Under the pieces are notes generated by a model. The model did not search any database, was not told the origin of the DNA, and worked only from the letters and a program-made list of their open reading frames with translations. Shown here one piece after another: positions 35,931 through 43,968 of a DNA stretch of 64,000 bases. The number at the start of each line of letters is the position of its first letter. The stretch's first letter is position 1. The DNA lies in the NCBI RefSeq assembly GCF_000423905.1, contig NZ_AUIW01000002.1:1-64000 (forward strand), in the 5' to 3' direction. The translations under genes and the position numbers were made by a program. This stretch comes from Thermus antranikianii DSM 12462 (lineage in GTDB: Bacteria; Deinococcota; Deinococci; Deinococcales; Thermaceae).

Positions 35931-37343
35931 TTACCTCCCGATCCCGAACACTTCCCGGGCGTCGGCGATCTCGCCCGTCACCGCCGCCGCCGCTACCATG
36001 AGGGGGCTCATGAGCACCGTGCGCCCCCTGGGGCTTCCCATCCTGCCCTTGTAGTTGCGGTTGGAGGAGCTGGCGGCCAGCTCATCCCCTTGCAGGCGGT
36101 CGGGGTTCATGGCCAGGCACATGGAGCACCCCGGGTACCGCCACTCAAACCCCGCCTCCCGGAAGATCTCGGCAATCCCTTCCTCCTCCGCCTTCTTGGC
36201 CACCCACTCCGAGCCCGGCACCACCAGGGCCCGCACGCCCTTCTTCACCTTGTGGCCCTTGAGGTAGCGGGCCACCTCGCGGAGGTCGGAAAGGCGGGCG
36301 TTGGTGCAGCTGCCGATGAAGGCTACCTGGATGGGCACCCCCTTGATGGGCTGGCCGGGCTTAAAGCCCATGTAGGCCAGGGCTTCCTCGGCCGCGGGGC
36401 GCTCCTCGGGGGAGAGTTCTTCTAAAAGGGGGATCCGCCCATCTATGGGCACCGCCTGCCCGGGGTTGATGCCCCAGGTGACCGTGGGGGGAATCTCCTC
36501 CGCCCGGAAGGTGACCACGTCGTCATAGTGGGCGTCGGGATCGGAGGCGAAGCTTTTCCAGCGCCGTTTGGCCTCCTCCCACTCCGCTCCCTTGGGGCTG
36601 TAGGGGCGGCCCTCGAGGTAGGCGAAGGTGGTCTCGTCGGGGTTCACGTAGCCGATGCGGGCCCCGCCTTCAATGGACATGTTGCAAAGGGTCATGCGGC
36701 TTTCCATGTCCATGGCCTCCACGGTGCTTCCCCCGTACTCGTAGGCGTAGCCCAACCCTCCCTTCACCCCCAGGTGGCGGATGATGTGGAGGATCACGTC
36801 CTTGGCGTAGACTCCGGGGGAGAGCTTCCCTTCGATGTTGATGCGCCGCACCTTCAGCTTCTGGGCCGCCAGGGTCTGGGTGGCGAGGACGTCCCGCACC
36901 TGACTGGTGCCGATGCCAAAGGCCACGGCCCCGAAGGCCCCGTGGGTGGAGGTGTGGGAATCCCCGCAGGCGATGGTCATGCCGGGCTGGGTCAGGCCCA
37001 GCTGGGGGCCGATCACGTGCACGATGCCCTGGTTCCCGCTTCCCAGGTCGAAGAAGGTGATGCCGTGCTCCCGGGTGTTCTGCCGGAGGGCCTCCAGCAT
37101 GCTTTGGGCCAAAGGATCCTGGAAGGGCTCGGTGCGGTCGTGGGTGGGGACGATGTGGTCCACGGTGGCGAAGGTGCGGTGGGGGTAGCGTACCTTGAGG
37201 CCGAGGTCCCTCAGCATCCCGAAGGCCTGAGGGCTGGTGACCTCGTGCAGGAGGTGCAGGTCGATGAAAAGCTGGCTTTGCCCGCTTCGGAGCTTCCTGA
37301 CCTCATGCGCCTCCCAGACTTTCTCGTAAAGCGTCTTTCCCAT
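35931..37343 (-). CDS. leuC: 3-isopropylmalate dehydratase large subunit
   Basis: A 470-residue aconitase-family protein. [17 protein letters not shown] is the active-site block. The [4Fe-4S] cysteines lie in [13 protein letters not shown] and [13 protein letters not shown]. It is the first structural gene of the leucine operon. The start [13 protein letters not shown] has GGGGAGGGAG just upstream, immediately after the attenuator hairpin. Confidence 0.97.
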   Translation of the reverse strand: MGKTLYEKVWEAHEVRKLRSGQSQLFIDLHLLHEVTSPQAFGMLRDLGLKVRYPHRTFATVDHIVPTHDRTEPFQDPLAQSMLEALRQNTREHGITFFDLGSGNQGIVHVIGPQLGLTQPGMTIACGDSHTSTHGAFGAVAFGIGTSQVRDVLATQTLAAQKLKVRRINIEGKLSPGVYAKDVILHIIRHLGVKGGLGYAYEYGGSTVEAMDMESRMTLCNMSIEGGARIGYVNPDETTFAYLEGRPYSPKGAEWEEAKRRWKSFASDPDAHYDDVVTFRAEEIPPTVTWGINPGQAVPIDGRIPLLEELSPEERPAAEEALAYMGFKPGQPIKGVPIQVAFIGSCTNARLSDLREVARYLKGHKVKKGVRALVVPGSEWVAKKAEEEGIAEIFREAGFEWRYPGCSMCLAMNPDRLQGDELAASSSNRNYKGRMGSPRGRTVLMSPLMVAAAAVTGEIADAREVFGIGR

Positions 37344-37358
37344 GCTCCCTCCCCTTGC

Positions 37359-37387
37359 AAAAATCCCCCGGGTTTTGGGCCCGGGGG
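37359..37387 (-). terminator. Leucine-operon attenuator terminator
   Basis: On the minus strand CCCCCGGG and CCCGGGGG form an 8-bp stem (37365-37372 with 37380-37387, 7-base loop), followed by ATTTTTGC. It stands between the leader peptide and leuC. Its 3' part, GGGCCCGG at 37377-37384 on the plus strand, is complementary to 37410-37417 in the leader, giving an alternative antiterminator pairing. Confidence 0.8.
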
Positions 37388-37404
37388 AAGGCAACAGGGC
37401 TTCC

Positions 37405-37452
37405 CTAAGCCGGGCCCGCCCGGCCTAGGTCTAGCAGGAAGCCCCGCCGCAT
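37405..37452 (-). CDS. leu leader peptide (attenuation)
   Basis: A 15-residue frame, [15 protein letters not shown], with three Leu codons in four positions (CTG CTA GAC CTA). Two are CTA, a codon that is uncommon in this GC-rich genome. It precedes a terminator hairpin and leuC. A ribosome stalled at the Leu codons would free 37410-37417 to pair with the terminator and let transcription proceed. Upstream, GGGCTTCC (37397-37404) can pair with GGAAGCCC (37437-37444) across the peptide. This is classical leucine attenuation by architecture; expression is not shown. Confidence 0.75.
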   Translation of the reverse strand: MRRGFLLDLGRAGPA

Positions 37453-37460
37453 TGTCCTAT

Positions 37461-37489
37461 AGCCTACGCTTCCTTTGCCTTAGGGTCAA
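37461..37489 (-). promoter_or_regulatory. leu operon promoter
   Basis: On the minus strand TTGACC (37484-37489) and TAGGCT (37461-37466) are 17 bases apart. The predicted transcript start near 37454 is almost at the leader-peptide ATG (37452), so the leader would be read as a near-leaderless message. Confidence 0.6.
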
Positions 37490-37512
37490 GGGCTATGCTA
37501 GCCTGAAGGCAG

Positions 37513-38181
37513 ATGACCACCGAGGAGCGGCTTTACAAGCTGGAGGGGATCGTGGAAGGGGTGATGGCCACCCTTCCGGAGCGGATCACTTCCCTGGAAA
37601 ACCGCATGGACCTGCTGCGCCAGGAGCTGAAGGGCGACCTGGCGGCTCTCCGCCAGGAGCTCAAGGTCGACGTGACCTCTCTGGAGCGCAAGTTGCAGGA
37701 AGGGATGGCCTCTTTGCGCCAGGAGTTTAAGGCGGACATCGCCTCCCTGGAGAGCAGGTTGCAGGAGCAAGTGGCCTCCCTGCGTCAGGAGTTTAAGGCC
37801 GACTCGGCCTCTTTGCGTCAGGAGCTTAAGGCCGGCATGGCCTCCCTGGAGAGCAGGTTGCAGGAAGGGATGGCCTCTTTGCGCCAGGAGTTTAAGGCCG
37901 ATTCGGCTTCTTTGCACCAGGAGCTTAAGGCCGACATGGCTTCCCTGGAAGGCAGGTTGCAGGAGCAAATGGTCTCCTTGCGTCAGGAGTTTAAGGCCGA
38001 CTCGGCCTCTTTGCGCCAGGAGCTCAAGGCCGACATGGCTTCCTTGCGCCAGGAGCTCAGGGCCGATATGGCTTCCTTGCGCCAGGAGCTCAAAGGGGAT
38101 ATCAATACCGCCCTAAACCGCCTCATGCTCTACTTCAGCGCCCTGGCGGTAATCCTGGCCCTCCTCACCCTTTGGCGCTAG
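37513..38181 (+). CDS. Hendecad-repeat coiled-coil protein with C-terminal membrane anchor
   Basis: A 222-residue protein. From about residue 34 to 198 it is built of about fifteen 11-residue units such as SLRQELKADMA, SLRQEFKADSA and SLESRLQEGMA, often in groups of three (33 residues, 99 bp). The 3-4-4 spacing of hydrophobic residues predicts a long, nearly straight right-handed coiled coil. The last 20 residues (LMLYFSALAVILALLTLW) form one membrane helix. No enzyme domain is visible. It could be a membrane-tethered rod or spacer. It is divergent from the leu operon and 45 bases upstream of the tRNA gene. The exact start among nearby ATGs is fairly clear at 37513. Confidence 0.8.
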   Translation: MTTEERLYKLEGIVEGVMATLPERITSLENRMDLLRQELKGDLAALRQELKVDVTSLERKLQEGMASLRQEFKADIASLESRLQEQVASLRQEFKADSASLRQELKAGMASLESRLQEGMASLRQEFKADSASLHQELKADMASLEGRLQEQMVSLRQEFKADSASLRQELKADMASLRQELRADMASLRQELKGDINTALNRLMLYFSALAVILALLTLWR

Positions 38182-38184
38182 GGC

Positions 38185-38213
38185 TTGACGGGAAAAGGGC
38201 CCTTCCGTACAAT
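38185..38213 (+). promoter_or_regulatory. tRNA-Leu promoter
   Basis: TTGACG (38185-38190), 17 bases and TACAAT (38208-38213). The tRNA begins 13 bases after the -10 box. Confidence 0.8.
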
Positions 38214-38226
38214 GACCCTTGCGTCT

Positions 38227-38313
38227 GCCGGGGTGGCGGAATTGGTAGACGCGCATGATTCAGGGTCATGTGCCCGCAAGGGCGTGCGGGTTCAAGTCCC
38301 GCCCCCGGCACCA
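38227..38313 (+). tRNA. tRNA-Leu (CAG)
   Basis: An 87-base class II tRNA with the CCA end encoded. The acceptor arms GCCGGGG and CCCCGGC pair. The D-arm has GGCGGAATTGGTAGACGC, the anticodon loop is TTCAGGG (anticodon CAG), there is a long variable arm as in Leu tRNAs, and the T-arm is CGGGTTCAAGTCCCG. It has its own promoter and terminator. Confidence 0.96.
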
Positions 38314-38315
38314 GA

Positions 38316-38335
38316 AGGCCCCCGCGAGGGGGCCT
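38316..38335 (+). terminator. tRNA-Leu terminator
   Basis: AGGCCCCC, loop GCGA and GGGGGCCT form an 8-bp stem 2 bases after the CCA end, followed by AAGCTTTT. Confidence 0.85.
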
Positions 38336-38357
38336 AAGCTTTTGCTACACTTAGGCC

Positions 38358-39371
38358 ATGAAGCGGGTGCTTTCCGGCATCCAGCCCTCGGGGGAGATCC
38401 ACATCGGCAACTACCTGGGGGCCATCAAGCAGTGGGTGGAGCTGGGGGAGAGGTTGGGCCGGGAGGCCTTCTTCTGCATCGTGGACTACCATGCCCTCAC
38501 CAACCCCCTGGCCTACGATCCCTCCACCTTGGCCCAGCGTACTTTTGAGGCGGCTCTGGTGAACATAGCGGCGGGCCTCAACCCGGAGAAGGTCACCCTC
38601 TTTGTCCAATCGCATGTGCCCGAGCACACGGAGCTCTCCTGGGTCTTCACCACCATCACCCCCCTGGGGGACCTCACCCGCATGACCCAGTTCAAGGACA
38701 AGGCCGCCAAGCAGGAGGCGGTCTGGAGCGGGCTTCTCATGTACCCCGTTTTGCAGGCGGCGGACATCCTCATCTACAAGGCGGACACCGTCCCTGTGGG
38801 GGAGGACCAGGTGCAGCACATCGAGCTCACCCGGGAGATCGCCCGCCGCTTCAACGCCCTTTTCGGGGAGACCTTCCCCGAGCCCGAGGCCCTTCTTAAC
38901 CCCGAGGCCCCAAGGGTGCCGGGCATAGACGGCAAGGCCAAGATGAGCAAGTCCTTAGGGAACACCATCGGTCTTTTGGAGGACGAAGGGAGCATCTGGG
39001 AGAAGATCCGCCACCTTCCCGACGATCCCCAGCGCATCCGCCTCTCCGACCCCGGGGAGCCGGGGCGCACCATCGTCTTCACTTACCTCTCCTACTTCGC
39101 CCCCAAGGAGCTGGTGGAGGCCTTGAAGGAGGAGTACCGGAAGGCTGGGATCGGTACCCTCACGGTGAAGAGGATCCTCTTTGAGGAGATGATGAAGGTC
39201 CTCCGCCCCATCCGGGAGCGGGCCGAGGAGCTGAAAAAGGACCCCGACTACGTGATGGATGCCCTTTTGGAAGGGGCCAGGCGGGCCCGGGCGGTGGCCC
39301 AGGCCACCATGGAGGAGGTGCGGGAGAAGGTGGGGCTTCTTCTCCCTACAAAGCGCCCGGTGCGCTCGTGA
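38358..39371 (+). CDS. trpS: Tryptophan-tRNA ligase
   Basis: A 337-residue class I synthetase. PSGEIHIGNYLGAIKQW carries the HIGN motif and DGKAKMSKSLGNTIGL the KMSKS motif. A -10-like TACACT (38346-38351) lies 6 bases before the ATG, so the message may be leaderless. The gene overlaps the next (scpA) by 4 bases. Confidence 0.97.
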   Translation: MKRVLSGIQPSGEIHIGNYLGAIKQWVELGERLGREAFFCIVDYHALTNPLAYDPSTLAQRTFEAALVNIAAGLNPEKVTLFVQSHVPEHTELSWVFTTITPLGDLTRMTQFKDKAAKQEAVWSGLLMYPVLQAADILIYKADTVPVGEDQVQHIELTREIARRFNALFGETFPEPEALLNPEAPRVPGIDGKAKMSKSLGNTIGLLEDEGSIWEKIRHLPDDPQRIRLSDPGEPGRTIVFTYLSYFAPKELVEALKEEYRKAGIGTLTVKRILFEEMMKVLRPIRERAEELKKDPDYVMDALLEGARRARAVAQATMEEVREKVGLLLPTKRPVRS

Positions 39372-40099
39372 TCCGCTTGGAGTTTCCGGGGTTTTCCGGC
39401 ACGCCCCAGGAGCTGAGGGAGGCCCTTAGACGGGGGCGCATTTCCCCCAGGGCCTTGCCCGTGCTTTTCATCGTGGAGCAGGCTCTTTCCCAGGTTCCCG
39501 AGGACCTGAGGGCAAGAAGCGAGCTCCTTCCCATCCTGGCGGAGCTTCTTGTCCTGAAGCTTTCCCCGGAAAGGGCCTTTACCCCCAGGGAGGAAGGGGA
39601 GGAGGCACCCCTGGTGCGGGTTCTTTTGGACCTTTCGGATACCGTGGCCTTTTTGGAGGAGCGGCTTAGAAAGCGCTCCCGGCTGATTCCCGTTCCCCCT
39701 CCTCCCTTGCCCAGGCCTGCCCTGCGGCTTCCCCCCAGGGTCCTGGCTGAGGCGGCAAGGCCCTTCAGGAGGGCGATCCTGGCCTTAACCCGAGAGAGCT
39801 TTGGCCTCGTGGAGGCCTGGGCTCGGCTTCAGGGCTTCTTGAAAGGACGCCTTCCCTTCCACCTTCTTCCCTTAAGAACCTGGGAGGAGAAGACCATGGG
39901 CTTTGCCGCCCTTTTGGAGGCGTTTCGCCTTGGGCGGGTGCGGCTTGAGCAGGAGGAGAACTTTGGTCCCCTTTGGGTAGAGGCGGCCCAAGGTGGATTC
40001 GGAGGGCTATCCGGGCAAGGAAGCAGTGATCCAGCTGCAGAGGCGATGGACAATTTTCCTGAAGCGTTCAGGGGAAATCTCGCCAAGCTTGCCCAGTAA
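39368..40099 (+). CDS. scpA: Segregation and condensation protein ScpA-like, altered C-terminus
   Basis: A 243-residue divergent ScpA, the kleisin of the SMC-ScpAB chromosome complex. The start IRLEFPGFSGTPQELREALR, the block LPILAELLVLKLSPER and the winged-helix-like C-terminal part up to EENFGPLWVEAA fit the family. From about residue 214 on, the frame runs antisense through a decayed toxin gene, so the last 30 residues (LSGQGSSDPAAEAMDNFPEA and onward) are probably not native. It overlaps trpS. No scpB follows. Confidence 0.75.
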   Translation: MIRLEFPGFSGTPQELREALRRGRISPRALPVLFIVEQALSQVPEDLRARSELLPILAELLVLKLSPERAFTPREEGEEAPLVRVLLDLSDTVAFLEERLRKRSRLIPVPPPPLPRPALRLPPRVLAEAARPFRRAILALTRESFGLVEAWARLQGFLKGRLPFHLLPLRTWEEKTMGFAALLEAFRLGRVRLEQEENFGPLWVEAAQGGFGGLSGQGSSDPAAEAMDNFPEAFRGNLAKLAQ

Positions 40100-40132
40100 G
40101 AGCTTTTCTTCCACGCTACCGGGTTTTACCAT
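40007..40132 (-). pseudogene. MazF/PemK-like toxin remnant
   Basis: A 41-codon frame starting at the ATG that overlaps the antitoxin stop. It opens MVKPGSV, like the start of MazF/PemK toxins (MVKPGDVV). It then passes directly to EEKLLLGKLGEISPERFRKI, which looks like the C-terminal helix of the same family (KLG.LSPE). The middle of the toxin is missing, consistent with an internal deletion. It lies antisense to the 3' end of scpA. Confidence 0.5.
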
Positions 40133-40320
40133 CGCTCCTTTAGATCTGACTCGGAGTAATCCTCTTCAGGAAGATCCCGCAGCGCTTGTTGGATGGAGAA
40201 GTGTTGCCAGGCCTGTTCGTCAGAGCGCCGCTTAGCCAGGAGAAATCGAGCGAAATCCGCCACCTCCTCCTGAAGCTCCTCCGGCAGTTGCTTTATGAGA
40301 GATAGTAGCTCGTCTTTCAC
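40126..40320 (-). CDS. DUF2281-type antitoxin
   Basis: A 64-residue acidic helical protein: LLSLIKQLPEELQEEVADFA followed by RFLLAKRR, the usual DUF2281 layout, then a tail to DLKERW. Such proteins are antitoxins of MazF-, RelE- or PIN-type toxins. A -10-like TATAAG (40329-40334) puts the transcript start near 40322, so the GTG at 40320 is preferred over the GTG at 40326. Its toxin partner downstream is broken, so this is probably an orphan. Confidence 0.7.
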   Translation of the reverse strand: MKDELLSLIKQLPEELQEEVADFARFLLAKRRSDEQAWQHFSIQQALRDLPEEDYSESDLKERW

Positions 40321-40369
40321 CTGCACGGCTTATAGTGTACCATGTTCCCTACGGATAGAATGGGAACCG

Positions 40370-40948
40370 ATGGCCCAAGCGGCGAAGCCCCTTAAGTTTT
40401 TCACCGCCGCGGAATACCTGGCCTGGGAAGAGGCCCAGCCCGAACGGCACGAGCTGGTGGAGGGGGTGCCCTACGCTATGGCTGGGGACAGCCGGGTGCA
40501 CAACCTCCTGGTGGGCAACCTCTACGCCCTGCTGAGGCCCCACGCCCGCGCGCGGGGATGCCGCCTTTACACCGAGACCGTCAAGCTTAGGATCGGGGAG
40601 AACACCTTTTACTATCCCGACCTCATGCTGGTTTGCGTCGGTGCTCCTCCTCACACCCATTATGAGGAGAGCCCTTGCCTTTTGGTGGAAGTGGTTTCCG
40701 ATAGCACGGAAGGCATTGACCGCCGGGAGAAGCTTTGGCGATACCTAAAGCTGCCAAGCCTCCAGGCCTACCTCCTGGTGGATAACCGCCAGCCCCGGGT
40801 AGAGGCCTATTTCCGGGGGCCAGAGGGTTGGCTGTACCAGGCCTTGGGGCCTGAGATGGGGGAGGGAGGCTTGGGGGTTCCCTGCCTGGGCGTGGGGCTT
40901 TCCCTGGAGGAGATCTACGAGGGGGTGGAGCTTAAGGCCACCTCTTAG
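40370..40948 (+). CDS. Uma2-family (DUF820) endonuclease-like protein
   Basis: A 192-residue Uma2 protein: HELVEGVPYAMAGDSRVHNL, YYPDLMLVC, SPCLLVEVVSDSTEGIDRRE and KLPSLQAYLLVDNRQPRVEA. The PD-(D/E)XK acids and Lys are present. It belongs to a different subgroup from the two copies in the leu operon. TAGAAT at 40356-40361 suggests a transcript starting next to the ATG at 40370. Its role is unknown; a mobile-element or DNA-processing link is only inferred. The gap 40949-41076 shows nothing recognisable. Confidence 0.85.
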   Translation: MAQAAKPLKFFTAAEYLAWEEAQPERHELVEGVPYAMAGDSRVHNLLVGNLYALLRPHARARGCRLYTETVKLRIGENTFYYPDLMLVCVGAPPHTHYEESPCLLVEVVSDSTEGIDRREKLWRYLKLPSLQAYLLVDNRQPRVEAYFRGPEGWLYQALGPEMGEGGLGVPCLGVGLSLEEIYEGVELKATS

Positions 40949-41076
40949 GCCGGGTGCTGGGGTTGAGTTTCTACCCACGCCGACGGGGACTCATCGCGGG
41001 TAAGCTGAGCCTGGATGTGAGCCCTCTGTTATCGGTGGAGGTGGAGACCGGGTAGGTCCAGTTACATAGAAAAGGT

Positions 41077-41105
41077 ATGCAGGGGAAACCCAAATTCCCC
41101 TGCAT
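41077..41105 (-). terminator. Terminator of pilA4
   Basis: ATGCAGGGGAA (41077-41087) and TTCCCCTGCAT (41095-41105) form an exact 11-bp stem with a 7-base loop. On the minus strand it is followed by ACCTTTTC. It lies about 50 bases after the pilin stop. Confidence 0.8.
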
Positions 41106-41153
41106 GAACCTTAAACTAACTAAGCCACCATGGATGTTTGCAGAAAACGTAAA

Positions 41154-41519
41154 CTATTGCACCGTGACACCCTCTGCTTTCCCCTCCACAGTGAACGTTT
41201 TCGAGCCATTTGGGTGTTTGACCGTAACAGTAAACGTGGCCTGGTTACTGACGGGAAGACCTGTGATGGTCATGCCATCACACGACTTGGGGTCCATGTC
41301 TTCCACGTCGGTCAGATCGAAAGAGTAGTTTAAGTCGGTGGCGCTCGTACGGAGCGATTCTGCAGTCAAGGCGATCGCACGGGCGCACTGTAAAGCAGCA
41401 GCGTCAAAGGCACGCTTACGTGCGCCAAGCAGATTCGGGATCAGAACGGCAGCCAGAATAGCGATGATGGCGATGACGATCAAGAGCTCAATCAGGGTAA
41501 AGCCTTTTGCGTTACGCAT
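41154..41519 (-). CDS. pilA4: Type IV major pilin PilA4
   Basis: A 121-residue prepilin. MRNAKG is the leader, cut before Phe, followed by FTLIELLIVIAIIAILAAVL with the conserved Glu5. The globular part has two cysteines (CARAIAL and KSCDG) likely joined by a disulfide. It is the main subunit of pili for twitching and DNA uptake in Thermus. It has its own promoter and terminator, separate from the minor pilin operon upstream. Base composition is lower in GC than flanking genes. Confidence 0.9.
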   Translation of the reverse strand: MRNAKGFTLIELLIVIAIIAILAAVLIPNLLGARKRAFDAAALQCARAIALTAESLRTSATDLNYSFDLTDVEDMDPKSCDGMTITGLPVSNQATFTVTVKHPNGSKTFTVEGKAEGVTVQ

Positions 41520-41656
41520 AGGTTTCTTACCTCCTTAAGGTTTCCCGCGCTCTTATGGTATTGCGCGGCCATGAGTGCCTGTTGCCGACCTGCCTGCTTA
41601 ACCACCCAACCAATTGCTTCCTTCGTTAACGCTCCTCTCACCCCCCTTCACCCTGC

Positions 41657-41703
41657 ATTCTCTGGGGCCTTGCTCCGGCTGTCAACCCCCCCTTTTGGGG
41701 GGG
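41657..41703 (-). promoter_or_regulatory. pilA4 promoter behind a hairpin
   Basis: On the minus strand a C7-A4-G7 hairpin (41686-41703) runs directly into TTGACA (41680-41685), then 17 bases and GAGAAT (41657-41662). The hairpin probably insulates pilA4 from the comZ operon, while the promoter drives pilA4 with a leader of about 130 bases. A longer gap sequence (41520-41656) shows no gene. Confidence 0.65.
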
Positions 41704-41755
41704 TACAGCCTCAGGATGGGGGAGGGGTGTGAAAGGGGTGTGAAAACCCCATGTT

Positions 41756-43243
41756 TCACCGCCGGAAGGTTACCCTGGGAGCAGGGCCTCCATCCGTTTC
41801 AATCTGGGGAAGGTCAGAGTTCTCCGCATTGGAGTTTCGGATAGAAAACTGCCCGCCCCCGTTTCTGATGGTGCCCCCGATGCTTACAGCACCGCCGATA
41901 AAGGTTCCCGTGCCGTTGAAGGTGATTTGTCCACCTGCCCACATGAAGGCGTGGGTATCTGCCCTGCCGTTAAAGGTGATATCCCCCTGGCTGATGATGG
42001 CTAGGGCACGGTTGTTGAGAAGGTTTGCCCGTCCATTGAAGGTAATGGCCTGAATGCTGGCAATAGTGGAGTCCCCTTGGAAGAGGGCTTTGTTGTTTAG
42101 GTTGATATTGCCGTTTGTGAAAAACTTGCTGTTGGTGGCCTGGACATCACCCAGATTCAGACCGCCTTGGGCGGCTACCTTCACGTCCTGAAGATTGGCC
42201 GATCCGTTAACCTGGAAAGTACCTCCCACATAGAAGGTCGCGCTGTTAAGAGTGGTACCGCCCGGCAGGGTGACGTTACCCTGTACGCAAACCCTTAAGC
42301 CGGAGAGCAAGGGAAGAACCTGCCTCAAGAGCGTATTGGTATCGTTTCCCACAGGCGTGACGTTTCTTGCAATGAGAAACCGAGTTAGTTCTGTGGGTTG
42401 GCCGGGGTCTAAGGAGGTGAACTCGACCTGGCAAAGATTTTTTTGGCGGGCATCGGGGATTACGCTGGACACCCGCACGCCAAGGGCCTGCTCGCTAAGG
42501 TTGTTCACGTTTGGGGTGGTAATCCGGTAGGCCTGGTCCCAGCGCTTGATCTCCCCGGTGATGGCGTCCTGGCACGTAAAGGTTGGATCAGAAGGTTGCT
42601 GGTAGACGGGGCATACCTGGTAGCGGGGCTGGTTGCCTTGGCAAACTACACGGTTAGTCCCTGAAGCGTTGCACTGGGTGTCACCTACCCCGGCTCCACC
42701 CGTGATGGGGGGAGGAGAAACCTGGTTCAAGTTTTTACAGTTCTGCCCGTTCTCGTCACAAACCTGAATTTGGCCAGAGAGATTCGCATATCCCTTGTCG
42801 GCATGCAAGCGGCTTGCGTGGAGATCTACGCCCCCGTTGACCGTGATGCGTCCGCCGCTTATCCACCCATTCCCGAACAGGGGGTTCTGGCGTTGGGTGG
42901 GAATAACTTCTATCCGCACCTCGGCTACGGCCGCGTGCCTTGCCTGCTGAAAGGTGCCGGTGCTTTCTATGCGGTACTTTTCTCCGGGTACGAGGGGTGT
43001 GATGGTACCCGTGTAGCCGTTACCGCTCACGGAACGAGTTTCAGCGAAGTTAGGGTTTACTCGCAGATAGGCCAAGGCGTGGTCGATCCCAGCCTCGGCC
43101 CGCTGGCGGGCTACGGCCTGCTGGGCCAGGTTGCGGCCCGTGGAAAGGTTGGCCTCAGCGAGGTAGCTCATCCCCAGAGCCATCATCAGCACGGCCACCA
43201 TGGCCACGAGGACGCTAACCAGCGCAATCCCTTTTTTCGTCAT
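41756..43243 (-). CDS. comZ: ComZ-like pilus-tip/competence protein
   Basis: A 495-residue PilX-like protein. The N-terminal helix KKGIALVSVLVAMVAVLMMA anchors it in the pilin assembly. The C-terminal part is made of repeated short strands rich in Asn and Gly (FTNGNINLNN, ITFNGRANLLNN, ITFNGRADTHAF), as expected for a beta-solenoid. Thermus ComZ is a DNA-binding pilus-tip protein needed for transformation. It follows the other minor pilin genes with 11 bases between. Codon use is less GC-rich than that of neighbouring housekeeping genes. Confidence 0.82.
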   Translation of the reverse strand: MTKKGIALVSVLVAMVAVLMMALGMSYLAEANLSTGRNLAQQAVARQRAEAGIDHALAYLRVNPNFAETRSVSGNGYTGTITPLVPGEKYRIESTGTFQQARHAAVAEVRIEVIPTQRQNPLFGNGWISGGRITVNGGVDLHASRLHADKGYANLSGQIQVCDENGQNCKNLNQVSPPPITGGAGVGDTQCNASGTNRVVCQGNQPRYQVCPVYQQPSDPTFTCQDAITGEIKRWDQAYRITTPNVNNLSEQALGVRVSSVIPDARQKNLCQVEFTSLDPGQPTELTRFLIARNVTPVGNDTNTLLRQVLPLLSGLRVCVQGNVTLPGGTTLNSATFYVGGTFQVNGSANLQDVKVAAQGGLNLGDVQATNSKFFTNGNINLNNKALFQGDSTIASIQAITFNGRANLLNNRALAIISQGDITFNGRADTHAFMWAGGQITFNGTGTFIGGAVSIGGTIRNGGGQFSIRNSNAENSDLPQIETDGGPAPRVTFRR

Positions 43244-43254
43244 TTCCTCACCTC

Positions 43255-43968
43255 CTACCTCATCAGATTTGGGGTCTGCACCAGCACAAGCCTCTCCGCT
43301 ACCGGCCTGCCATCCCCGCCCGCGGAGGAAGGGAGATCCAGTTGAGCCTTTAGGCTGTTCCCATTAGGAACCGTAGTCCAGGCAATCGTATCCCCTGGAG
43401 TAAAGCCCCTTGCCCCCGTGCGCAAGGGGGACTGAACCAAAAGGTAAAGGGCTAGGGCCTCCACCTTGGGATTGGTGCCTTGAGGGCCGGCGTTCACTGT
43501 GAGATCGGTTGCGGACCAGTTTCCTCCAGATAGGTAGGCGATGCGGAAGTGTAAAACCCCATCCAGTACTGGGTGGGTGGCGGTTGGGGTGCAGGTTACT
43601 CCGGGACAGACACCCCAGTAAAGGGTACCTCCGTCCAGCTTGTACTGGACAGTCCGGACCTGGTTCATGGTGGCGGTGGAGCAGAAGATCTCCATCCCAC
43701 CCTCACAGAAAAAGCGAAGGGTCAGGGTGTTCCCCCCTTGCACGACCAGGGGGTTTCCTGCTTGCATCTGGTATCCCGCCAGGTACACCTCCCGGGCCAG
43801 GACTGTGGCGGTGAGGCTTAAGTCCTCGGCTAAGAGGGCCAGGGCCCTCTGCCCTCTTTCCAGGCGGGAGGAGGATTGGGTAAAGGCCAGCACGGCTCCC
43901 AGGAGAAGCCCAAGGATGGCCAGGGCTACCAGCAGTTCCACAAGGGAGAAGCCATGGTTCCGTTTCAT
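43255..43968 (-). CDS. Minor pilin, PilW-like (PilA3-type)
   Basis: A 237-residue prepilin-like protein. MKRNHG|FSLVELLVALAILGLLL is the cleavage site and helix. The globular part has paired cysteines (FFCEGGMEIFC and GVCPGVTC). In Thermus the corresponding gene before comZ is called pilA3. It overlaps the preceding pilin gene by 4 bases. Confidence 0.83.
   Translation of the reverse strand: MKRNHGFSLVELLVALAILGLLLGAVLAFTQSSSRLERGQRALALLAEDLSLTATVLAREVYLAGYQMQAGNPLVVQGGNTLTLRFFCEGGMEIFCSTATMNQVRTVQYKLDGGTLYWGVCPGVTCTPTATHPVLDGVLHFRIAYLSGGNWSATDLTVNAGPQGTNPKVEALALYLLVQSPLRTGARGFTPGDTIAWTTVPNGNSLKAQLDLPSSAGGDGRPVAERLVLVQTPNLMR

Noticed and set aside
37680-38090. CRISPR-like regularly spaced repeats
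   Set aside because: The repeats are in one reading frame, encode an 11-residue coiled-coil unit, and have no unique spacers.
38182-38226. A small gene between the repeat protein and tRNA-Leu
   Set aside because: Only the tRNA promoter is seen; no start codon with a meaningful frame.
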